From the NCBI GenBank assembly GCA_947258715.1, contig CAMYJH010000010.1:28262-92261 (forward strand): a stretch of DNA of 64,000 nt, given 5' to 3'. Below are positions 55,072 to 62,262 of the stretch, piece by piece; the stretch's first letter is position 1; each line of letters starts with the position of its first letter. Source of the stretch: an uncultured Gammaproteobacteria bacterium. GTDB lineage: Bacteria > Pseudomonadota > Gammaproteobacteria > HK1. A program made the position numbers and the translations under genes. Below the pieces are notes generated by a model, which did no database searches, was not told the DNA's origin, and was given only the letters and a program-made list of their open reading frames with translations.

Positions 55072-55131
55072 TGCGTTACGCGTAATGCGTGACGCGAGCC
55101 TGTAATCAGTCGCGCATTACGCATCACGTTA
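55068..55131. repeat. Heptad-repeat inverted element 7 (livH/livM gap)
   Basis: Left arm GTGATGC, GTTACGC, GTAATGC, GTGACGC from 55068; right arm GCATTAC, GCATCAC, GTTACGG near 55110-55131. Overlaps the livH stop codon. Confidence 0.85.
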
Positions 55132-55184
55132 CGGACTTCCAGTGTCAAGAACGAACGCAACATAGACCTAGGAGTATTGCTGAG

Positions 55185-56261
55185 TTGCTTTATCGCGAAT
55201 CCGGTCAGTTCAAAACGAGTTACGAAGCCGATCAGGCGATACTGCCCATCCCGCAGGATCGCTGGTTTCTCATGGCCGTATTGCTCATCGCCTACCTGGT
55301 AATACCGGCCGTATCCAGCGAGTACATGCTTCAGGCCGTGCTGATCCCTTTCCTGGTGTTCGCCATGGCCGCTATCGGTCTGAATCTGTTGCTGGGTTAT
55401 GCGGGTCAACTGAGTCTGGGCACCGGCGGTTTTATGGCAGTCGGAGCCTACATGACCTACAAAATGACCACCGCCTGGCCGGACATGGACATCATCGTCG
55501 TGTTCTTGTTGTCAGGACTCTGCGCCGCGGGCGTAGGAATCATTTTCGGCATTCCGTCGCTGCGGATCAAAGGATTTTACCTTGCGGTGGCGACGCTGGC
55601 GGCGCAGTTCTTTCTCAGCTGGATGTTCAACAAGGTCGAGTGGTTCTACAACTACAACCCTTCGGGCACCATCACGGCGCCACCGCGAACTGTTTTTGGC
55701 CACGTCGTCACCGGTCCCGAGGCCACCGCGGAAACCCGCTACATGGTGGCGCTGATACTGGTAACCGTTTTTGCACTCATTGCGAAGAACCTTGTACGCG
55801 GACGGGTAGGGCGATCATGGATGGCGATACGGGATATGGATATCGCCGCCGAGATCATCGGTTTCAAGCCATATCAAACCAAGCTGCTCGCGTTCGCGAT
55901 TTCTTCTTTTTACTGCGGCATCGCCGGCGCGATGACTCTGTTCCTTTGGCTCGGCAGCGTGGAGACCGAAGCTTTTGCCATCAATATCTCTTTCCAGGTG
56001 CTGTTCATGGTCATCATCGGAGGCCTGGGGAGCATTCTTGGTTCTTTCCTCGGCGCTGCTTTTATCACCCTGGTGCCGGTACTGTTGACCAACGCGCCGC
56101 AGCTGGCTGGTCTGCAGATGGCGACGGACCTGCAGAAGCATCTGGAGGTGATGATCTTTGGCGGACTAATCATCTTTTTCCTGATTGTCGAGCCGCACGG
56201 GTTCGCGCGGCTGTGGCAAATAACCAAGGAGAAACTCAGGCGCTGGCCGTTTCCATACTAA
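55185..56261 (+). CDS. livM: Branched-chain amino acid-type ABC transporter permease, LivM-like
   Basis: 358-aa permease. The TTG start at 55185 (LYRESGQFKTSYEADQAI) follows GGAG and gives the usual N-terminus; the frame from 55089 reads through heptad-repeat sequence. Family parts: AIGLNLLLGYAGQLSLGTGG, FMAVGAYMTYK, FGIPSLRIKGFYLAVATLAA, SWMAIRDMDIAAEIIGFKP and IGGLGSILGSFLGAAFIT. Confidence 0.92.
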   Translation: MLYRESGQFKTSYEADQAILPIPQDRWFLMAVLLIAYLVIPAVSSEYMLQAVLIPFLVFAMAAIGLNLLLGYAGQLSLGTGGFMAVGAYMTYKMTTAWPDMDIIVVFLLSGLCAAGVGIIFGIPSLRIKGFYLAVATLAAQFFLSWMFNKVEWFYNYNPSGTITAPPRTVFGHVVTGPEATAETRYMVALILVTVFALIAKNLVRGRVGRSWMAIRDMDIAAEIIGFKPYQTKLLAFAISSFYCGIAGAMTLFLWLGSVETEAFAINISFQVLFMVIIGGLGSILGSFLGAAFITLVPVLLTNAPQLAGLQMATDLQKHLEVMIFGGLIIFFLIVEPHGFARLWQITKEKLRRWPFPY

Positions 56262-56353
56262 ACGGGCGTAAAATTGCCGCTCCGGATGGGCGCGTGCTAG
56301 AGTTTTGCGCCACAATAACACTTGTTCAAAACAGACGAAGGCAGGAGGAGCCA

Positions 56354-57673
56354 ATGAATATCAAGAAACTAGCTGTCGCCGGGCTTGGCGCCGTCGCAGC
56401 CCTGTCGGGGTTGGTCCCTACCGAGGCCCTGGCCCAGAACGAGCAGTTCATTCCCATGCTCGTTTACCGAACCGGCCCCTACGCGCCGAGCGGTATCCCC
56501 GTCGCCAACGGTTTTCGCGATTACTACACCCTGGTCAACAATCGCGACGGCGGCATTAACGGCGTCAAGATCGCGTTCGAGGAATGCGAGACGCAGTACA
56601 ACACCAAGCTGGGGGTAGAGTGCTACGAGAAGCTGAAGAACAGCGGGCCCACGGGGGCTTCGCTGGTGAATCCTTACAGCACTGGAATCACTTACCAGCT
56701 GATCCCCAAGGCGTCCGTAGACAAGGTGCCCATCCTTTCCATGGGTTACGGGCAGACCGCGGCGGCTGACGGCCGCGTGTTCGAGTGGGTGTTTAACTTC
56801 CCCACCACCTACTGGAGCCAGGCTTCAGCGTTCGTGCGTTACGTGGCCCAGCAGGAGGGCGGCCTGGACAAGTTGAAGGGCAAGAAAATCGCCCACGTTC
56901 ATCACAACAGCGCCTACGGTAAGGAAGCGAATCCGACTCTGGAGGCGCTCTCCAAGAAGTACGGCTTCAAACTCACGCTGCTGGCGGTGGATCATCCCGG
57001 GCAGGAGCAGAAGGCGACCTGGCTTCAAGTCCGCCGGCTGCGTCCCGACTGGATATTCATGTCGGGGTGGGGCGTCATGAATCAGGTGGCTATCAAGGAA
57101 GCCGCAGCGATTCAGTTCAAGATGGATCACTTCGTGGGTAACTGGTGGTCCGGCAGCGACGCCGACGTGGTTCCCGCCGCTTCTGCCGCGGCAGGCTACA
57201 AGTCAGCCACCTTTCACGGCGCCGGCGACCAGTATCAGATCCACAAGGAAATCATCAAGTACGTGTACAACGGCAATTACGCCAAGGCGAAGGAAAACAA
57301 CCTGGGCGAAGTTTTGTACAACCGTGGTTTGGTGAACGCCATGTTTGGCGTCGAGGCTATTCGAACCGCCATGAGTAAGTACGGCAACAAGCCCATGACT
57401 GGAGAGCAGGTCCGCTGGGGACTCGAAAATCTGAACGTCACCGACGCCAGATTGGCGGAGTTGGGTATGAAGGGCTTCACCCGTCCGGTGCAGGTTAGCT
57501 GTGCCGATCACGAGACCGGCGGGCCCATCATCATCCAGCAGTGGAATGGCAAGGAATGGAACATGGTCAGCGACTGGATCCCGACCATGCGCGACGTGGT
57601 GCGGCCGATGATCGAGCGGACAGCCGCGGAGTACGCCAAGGAAAACAACATCCAGCCTCGCAGCTGCACCTAA
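56354..57673 (+). CDS. ABC transporter substrate-binding protein (HAAT family)
   Basis: 439-aa periplasmic receptor. Signal peptide LAVAGLGAVAALSGLVPTEA ends near LAQ. The mature part starts NEQFIPMLVYRTGPYAPSGI and has the LivK-like type I fold (GVKIAFEECETQYNTKLGVE, KKIAHVHHNSAYGKEANPTL, GVEAIRTAMSKYGNKPMTGE). GGAGGAG precedes the ATG. The YRTGPYAPSG opening is typical of a subgroup found next to acyl-CoA ligases rather than true leucine receptors, so an organic acid ligand is more likely. Confidence 0.93.
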   Translation: MNIKKLAVAGLGAVAALSGLVPTEALAQNEQFIPMLVYRTGPYAPSGIPVANGFRDYYTLVNNRDGGINGVKIAFEECETQYNTKLGVECYEKLKNSGPTGASLVNPYSTGITYQLIPKASVDKVPILSMGYGQTAAADGRVFEWVFNFPTTYWSQASAFVRYVAQQEGGLDKLKGKKIAHVHHNSAYGKEANPTLEALSKKYGFKLTLLAVDHPGQEQKATWLQVRRLRPDWIFMSGWGVMNQVAIKEAAAIQFKMDHFVGNWWSGSDADVVPAASAAAGYKSATFHGAGDQYQIHKEIIKYVYNGNYAKAKENNLGEVLYNRGLVNAMFGVEAIRTAMSKYGNKPMTGEQVRWGLENLNVTDARLAELGMKGFTRPVQVSCADHETGGPIIIQQWNGKEWNMVSDWIPTMRDVVRPMIERTAAEYAKENNIQPRSCT

Positions 57674-57708
57674 GCGGCAGTAACGGCTGACAAGGGGTTG
57701 TTACCACC

Positions 57709-58530
57709 ATGACGGTGCCGGAAAACGGCTCGCCCCTGCTGGCCGTCAAAAACATCGAGGTGATCTACGATCACGTGATCCTCGTGTTGAAAGGGGTTTC
57801 ACTGGAGGTTCCCGAGGGGGGCATCGTTGCCCTCCTCGGGGCCAACGGCGCCGGTAAGACCACCACCCTCAAGGCCATATCTAGCCTGCTGAAAGCAGAG
57901 CGCGGTGACGTCACCAAGGGATCGATCGAATTCGGTGGCGAGCGGGTGGATCGTTTTAATCCCTCGGATCTGGTCAAGCGCGGCGTGGTCCAAGTGATGG
58001 AGGGCCGGCATTGTTTCGAGCATCTCACAGTAGAGGAAAATCTGCTCACCGGCGCTTACACGCGCACGGACGGACGCGCCGCGGTGCAGGAACATCTGGA
58101 AAAGGTCTACCACTACTTTCCCCGCCTGCGAGAGCGCCGAGACGCCCAGTCGGGCTACACCTCGGGCGGTGAGCAGCAGATGACTGCCATTGGCCGCGCG
58201 CTGATGGCGAAACCAAAGGTCATTCTGCTCGACGAGCCCTCCATGGGTCTCGCGCCGCAGCTGGTTGAGGAGATATTCGAGATCGTCAAGCGGCTCAACG
58301 ATGAGGAAAACGTGACTTTTCTCCTTGCCGAGCAGAATACGAACGTGGCGCTGCGCTACGCGAAGTACGGTTACATTTTAGAAACGGGTCGCGTGGTCAT
58401 GGACGGGCGGGCGGACGCGCTGGCGCAGAACGAGGACGTGAAAGAGTTTTACCTCGGCATGAGCGGAGAAAACCGCAGGAGCTTCCGAGACGTCAAACAG
58501 TATCGCCGCCGCAAGCGGTGGCTGGCCTGA
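57709..58530 (+). CDS. livF: Branched-chain amino acid-type ABC transporter ATPase, LivF-like
   Basis: 273-aa ATPase. Walker A ALLGANGAGKTTTLKAISSL, VVQVMEGRHCFEHLTVEENL, signature TSGGEQQMTAIGRALMA, Walker B VILLDEPSMGLAPQLVEEIF, and LLAEQNTNVALRYAKYGYIL. Partner of LivG. A C-terminal extension (YRRRKRWLA) is basic. Confidence 0.94.
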   Translation: MTVPENGSPLLAVKNIEVIYDHVILVLKGVSLEVPEGGIVALLGANGAGKTTTLKAISSLLKAERGDVTKGSIEFGGERVDRFNPSDLVKRGVVQVMEGRHCFEHLTVEENLLTGAYTRTDGRAAVQEHLEKVYHYFPRLRERRDAQSGYTSGGEQQMTAIGRALMAKPKVILLDEPSMGLAPQLVEEIFEIVKRLNDEENVTFLLAEQNTNVALRYAKYGYILETGRVVMDGRADALAQNEDVKEFYLGMSGENRRSFRDVKQYRRRKRWLA

Positions 58531-58538
58531 TTTTAGAA

Positions 58539-58631
58539 GTGATTGGTGATTATTGATTAGTGGAACCAGGCTCAAAGACTCAATGTGCATAGGCGCTGAT
58601 CCCTGGTCACTGATCACTATTCACGGATCAC
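58539..58631. repeat. Heptad-repeat inverted element 8 (livF/PaaK-like gap)
   Basis: Left arm GTGATTG, GTGATTA, TTGATTA; right arm TGGTCAC, TGATCAC, TATTCAC, GGATCAC. Starts 9 bases after the livF stop. A different word dialect from the GTGATGC elements, but the same 7-base step and inverted layout. Confidence 0.8.
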
Positions 58632-58683
58632 CTTCGCAGAGTGCCAGGTTTGGCGCTTTGCGTAACTAAGCAGTACTCATCTC

Positions 58684-59919
58684 ATGGGTTCCTACTACGA
58701 CACCCTTGAAACCCGCAGCCCGGCGGAGCGCGAAGCGGCGCAGTTCGCGGCTTTGCCTCGGCAGATCGCCAACGCAAAGAAGGGTACGGCCGCATTCGCG
58801 AGAACTCTAAAGGACGTCGATCCCAGGGACGTCACCAGCCGCGAGGCGCTGGCGAGGATTCCGGTGCTGCGAAAATCGGAGCTGATTCAGCAGCAAAAGT
58901 CCGATCCTCCCTTCGGCGGGCTGGCGGCGATTCCCGCTGCCGAAGCGGGGCGAATATTCGCTTCCCCGGGGCCGATTTATGAGCCGGAAGGCACCGGCGA
59001 TGACTACTGGCGACTTGCGCGGGCGCTGTTCGCCGCCGGCGTCCGCGCCGGGGAGTTGATACACAACACTTTCGCCTACCACTTCACTCCGGCCGGCGCC
59101 ATGTTGGAGTCCGGGGCCCGGGCGTTGGGCTGTCCGGTGGTTCCGGCCGGTGTCGGTCAGACAGAGCTACAGGTGGAAGCTATCGCGCATTTGAAGCCCG
59201 CCGCTTATGTCGGCACGCCGTCGTTTCTCAACATCATTATGGACAGGGCGAAGGAGATGAAGGCCGACGTTTCCAGCCTTTCCAAGGGACTGGTGAGCGG
59301 AGAGGCGCTCCCGCCCAGCCTTCGCGGCCAGCTAAAGGATCGAGGCGTAGACGTGCTGCAGTGTTACGCATCCGCGGATCTCGGACTGATCGCTTACGAA
59401 TCCGAAGCCAAGGAAGGGCTCATCATCGACGAAGGCGTGATCGTGGAGATCCTCCGGCCGGGCACCGGTGATCCAGTGCCCGAAGGCGAAGTGGGAGAGG
59501 TGGTGGTCACCACGTTTACGCCGGAGTATCCGCTGATTCGCTTCGCTACCGGAGATCTTTCCGCGGTGCTGTCGGAGATCAGCCCCTGCGGGCGCACCAA
59601 CATGCGCATCAAAGGCTGGATGGGCCGCGCCGATCAGACCACAAAGGTGAAAGGCATGTTCGTGCACCCTTCACAGATCGCCGCGGTGGTGGACCGCCAC
59701 GGTGAAGTAAGCCGGGCCCGTCTGGTGGTGGAAAGCGTCGACAATCAAGACGTCATGACGCTGCACTGTGAGGCATCTGTTGGAGACTCGAAGCTGGTGG
59801 AGGCCATCGCATCCACTATCCGCGAGGTGTGCAAGCTGCGCGGCGAAGTGAAGCTGGTGGAGCCCGGAAGCTTGCCCAACGACGGCAAGGTGATCGATGA
59901 CGCAAGGACGTATGAATAA
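58684..59919 (+). CDS. Phenylacetate-CoA ligase-like (PaaK family) protein with altered ATP loop
   Basis: 411-aa member of the PaaK/AMP-ligase superfamily. The N-terminus (YYDTLETRSPAEREAAQFAA), ARIPVLRKSELIQQQK, and GLVSGEALPPSLRGQLKDRG followed by VLQCYASADLGLIAYESEA are family-like, and the C-terminus has NMRIKGWMGRADQTTKVKGM. Where PaaK has the SSGTTGKP phosphate loop, this reads IFASPGPIYEPEGTGDDYW, lacking the TTG-K pattern, so ATP use may be changed. Last ligase of the Liv-like cluster. Confidence 0.85.
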   Translation: MGSYYDTLETRSPAEREAAQFAALPRQIANAKKGTAAFARTLKDVDPRDVTSREALARIPVLRKSELIQQQKSDPPFGGLAAIPAAEAGRIFASPGPIYEPEGTGDDYWRLARALFAAGVRAGELIHNTFAYHFTPAGAMLESGARALGCPVVPAGVGQTELQVEAIAHLKPAAYVGTPSFLNIIMDRAKEMKADVSSLSKGLVSGEALPPSLRGQLKDRGVDVLQCYASADLGLIAYESEAKEGLIIDEGVIVEILRPGTGDPVPEGEVGEVVVTTFTPEYPLIRFATGDLSAVLSEISPCGRTNMRIKGWMGRADQTTKVKGMFVHPSQIAAVVDRHGEVSRARLVVESVDNQDVMTLHCEASVGDSKLVEAIASTIREVCKLRGEVKLVEPGSLPNDGKVIDDARTYE

Positions 59920-59940
59920 CGGCACGATTAACGAAGTCGG

Positions 59941-59977
59941 CTGTAGGAGCGACCTTGGTCGCGATTCCTTTGATCAA
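59941..59977 (+). repeat. REP-like palindrome, copy 4
   Basis: CTGTAGGAGCG opening, stem GCGACC-TT-GGTCGC, tail GATTCCTTTGATC. Lies between the PaaK-like and ferredoxin-like genes, 22 bases after the stop. Confidence 0.87.
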
Positions 59978-59988
59978 ACTTCCCTCCC

Positions 59989-60684
59989 TTGACCTACGAC
60001 GACATCGACGAAGCCATTTGCATAACCGGCCTCACGCCAAGGGGCGGTTTTCACCCTCAGCCGGAAGACGAGGTTCCGGACGTCTTGCCGGGAATTCCTT
60101 GTGCTACGTTGGTTCTGGCAGGAAACGCCGGTCCGGAAATGTGGCGGCGCTTTAATTCTTCGGCTGAGAGAAATCTTCCGGTGGATCCGCTGAACGGGTT
60201 CAGTCGGCGCGTGGTCGGTGAGCTTGCCGAAAAGCTCAATGCAAAGGCGATTTATCCGTTTACCGGGCCGCCCTTCCTTCCGTTTCTCAGATGGGCGCAG
60301 AAGGCGGAGCCGGTGTGGCCGTCACCCATAGGGCCGCTGATCCATGCCGAGTACGGGCTGTGGCACGCCTATCGCGGCGCGCTGGCGTTTGCCAGCCGTA
60401 TTGTGCTGCCCGCCAGGGAACACGCCGAGTGCCCGTGCGACAGCTGCATCAGTCGTCCTTGCCTCACCACCTGCCCGGTGTCGGCATTCAGCCAGTCGGG
60501 CTACGACGTGCCGCGGTGCGTGACCCATGTGGACTCGCCAGCCGGCATCGAATGCCTCACCGGCGGCTGCCTGGCGCGTCGCGCCTGCCCAATTGGTCGC
60601 GAGTATGCGTACGCGCCAGAGCAGGCCGAATTTCACACCCGGGCATTCGTGGCGGCTAACAAAAAGAGAAAGAGCGGTATGTAG
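59989..60684 (+). CDS. Cysteine-rich ferredoxin-like protein of unknown function
   Basis: 231-aa protein with a C-terminal cluster region: CPCDSCISRPCLTTCPVSAF, and later CLTGGCLARRACPIG. The nine or so cysteines resemble two 4Fe-4S sites or one Fe-S site and a zinc site. The N-terminal part (CITGLTPRGGFHPQ, FTGPPFLPFLRWAQKAE) shows similarities in style to epoxyqueuosine-reductase/CblC-type ferredoxin-like proteins, but I cannot name it. TTG start. The stop codon TAG lies in a heptad word (GTATGTAG). Follows the PaaK-like gene. Confidence 0.75.
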   Translation: MTYDDIDEAICITGLTPRGGFHPQPEDEVPDVLPGIPCATLVLAGNAGPEMWRRFNSSAERNLPVDPLNGFSRRVVGELAEKLNAKAIYPFTGPPFLPFLRWAQKAEPVWPSPIGPLIHAEYGLWHAYRGALAFASRIVLPAREHAECPCDSCISRPCLTTCPVSAFSQSGYDVPRCVTHVDSPAGIECLTGGCLARRACPIGREYAYAPEQAEFHTRAFVAANKKRKSGM

Positions 60685-60715
60685 TATGTAGGGAACACGG
60701 ATGTCGAATATCGGA
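60677..60715. repeat. Heptad-repeat arm overlapping the ferredoxin-like gene stop
   Basis: GTATGTA occurs twice in tandem from 60677, and further words GGATGTC, GAATATC follow to about 60712. The gene's TAG stop is inside the first junction. Confidence 0.75.
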
Positions 60716-60729
60716 AGTAAGTAAGGATT

Positions 60730-60853
60730 AGTGATGCTTGATTAGTGCTTGGTCTCTGATACGAAGCGTCACGCGGGCCCTCTTCTCACGGGCCACTAGT
60801 CATGAATTACTTGTTCGCATTATGCGTCACGCAAAACGCGTCACCGTTACGCC
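60730..60853. repeat. Heptad-repeat inverted element 9 (before TTC38-like 3' end)
   Basis: Left part 60730-60752 GTGATGC, TTGATTA, GTGCTTG; right part 60813-60853 GCATTAT, GCGTCAC, GCAAAAC, GCGTCAC, CGTTAC. The stop codon of the minus-strand TPR gene (TAA) is part of the GTAACGG word. Confidence 0.75.
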
Positions 60854-62244
60854 GCCAACAACGTCTCCGCGTTGTTCCGCGCTTCCGCAGCAGCCTCGGT
60901 TTCGCCCGCGGCCTCCAGCGCATCGGCGTAGCGCCGCCAGCTCCATACGTTTCGGGGTTTGAGCGCGGTGCGTTCAGATAGCAACGCAAGCGCCTCCTGC
61001 GCACGACCACAGCGCAGACACGCGGCAATCAGCATCTGCCAGAACATGTCGCGCTGGGCGTGACTGCCGCCAATCTGTCGAATTTGATAACGCACCGGCA
61101 TCAGCCGGTCCACCACCAGCTCGTAGAGGGATTCGTACCAGGCGGCAAGGGCCTCGCACAGCGGCACGCCGACCTCCGCGGCGATCTGGGACTCGGTCAC
61201 TCCCGGGTTTCCGGCGCTGTTGCGAACGGAGCGCAGCATCTCCGCCAGCGCGACGTCGTTGCCCGCGCCAGCCAGGGAGAGGGCGAAATGCACGTCGGGA
61301 AAAACCATCAGGTGATCGCCAATGCGCGCAGCCGACTTTTCTGAGAGCTCCGTCCAGCGGTTTCCGACATTGATTCCGCGCTCTTCCAGCCGCCAGAGTA
61401 GTGAAGCGGCGTTGCAGATGTCCAGGTACTCGTCGGATTTTGTGTCCGCGCGAACCTGTTCGTCGTATAGCGTCAGCACCCGGTCAAAATCTTCCAGCTC
61501 GATGTAAAAGAGCGCCAGATGCCACCACAAGTGATAAACGAAATTGTTGCCGCGCCCCCAGTGTTCGGCGCTGGTCTCGAGCCAGGCCGCTCCTTCACGC
61601 CTTCTGTCCTGCATCTCCAGCACGTGGGTCACCGCGTGCACTGCCCACAGATCCTCCTGGTCCAGCTGCACCGCGCGACGGCCCTCTCGTTCCGCCGCTG
61701 CGTAATCGCCGGTTTCTTCCAGGCCGAAGGCGTGCATTCCCAGCACGGCGTGATAGCCGGGCACGCTCTCGTCCCAGGCGTAGCGCACCTGCGCTACGCA
61801 ATCCCGAAGCCGTGCGCTTTCACCCAGATAGAAGTGCGTATAGCTAGCCAGCTTGAGGGCGAGAATGTCCCGCGGATGCGAGATCAGGATGCTGCCCCAG
61901 CACGCCGCGGCCCCGGCCAGATCGCCCGCCACCCAGCAGGCGAGCGCGTGAAGATGAAGCGTCTCCCGCTGCGTCAGTTCATTGTTCTCGGCCAGGGCGC
62001 GGGCCGTATCCAGACACTTGCGCGCCTTAGCATCGAGCCCGCGGTTGCAGAAGAGCTGAAAAAAATATCCTTTGGTGCAGTGAGCGAGGGCGAACTCAGG
62101 ATCGGCGCCGAGCGCCTGCTTGAGGTGGACTCCCGTATCCTTTGCAAAATGCAGGTAGGCATCCATTACCTCGTCGTAGTGGCGGACGGCGTCAGCGCTG
62201 GCGGCGGTTACCGGGAGTCCGCGGGCGTCGTCAAACGTGGTCAC
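60847..62244 (-). CDS. TTC38-like tetratricopeptide repeat protein
   Basis: 465-aa helical-repeat protein. Helix pairs run through the whole length (FALAHCTKGYFFQLFCNRGL, LHLHALACWVAGDLAGAAAC, YHAVLGMHAFGLEETGDYAA, DLWAVHAVTHVLEMQDRRRE, YHLWWHLALFYIELEDFDRV). The HAVTHVLEMQ and NFVYHLWWHLALF stretches match the TTC38 family, whose role is unknown. GTG start with GAGGTGATGAGA upstream, only 18 bases after the acyl-CoA synthetase gene, so the two form an operon. Confidence 0.88.
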   Translation of the reverse strand: MTTFDDARGLPVTAASADAVRHYDEVMDAYLHFAKDTGVHLKQALGADPEFALAHCTKGYFFQLFCNRGLDAKARKCLDTARALAENNELTQRETLHLHALACWVAGDLAGAAACWGSILISHPRDILALKLASYTHFYLGESARLRDCVAQVRYAWDESVPGYHAVLGMHAFGLEETGDYAAAEREGRRAVQLDQEDLWAVHAVTHVLEMQDRRREGAAWLETSAEHWGRGNNFVYHLWWHLALFYIELEDFDRVLTLYDEQVRADTKSDEYLDICNAASLLWRLEERGINVGNRWTELSEKSAARIGDHLMVFPDVHFALSLAGAGNDVALAEMLRSVRNSAGNPGVTESQIAAEVGVPLCEALAAWYESLYELVVDRLMPVRYQIRQIGGSHAQRDMFWQMLIAACLRCGRAQEALALLSERTALKPRNVWSWRRYADALEAAGETEAAAEARNNAETLLAA

Positions 62245-62262
62245 GGGATCTCATCACCTCGG

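Noticed and set aside
55089..55184. Extended N-terminus for LivM
   Set aside because: The extra residues come from heptad-repeat sequence; TTG 55185 with GGAG upstream gives the normal LivM start.
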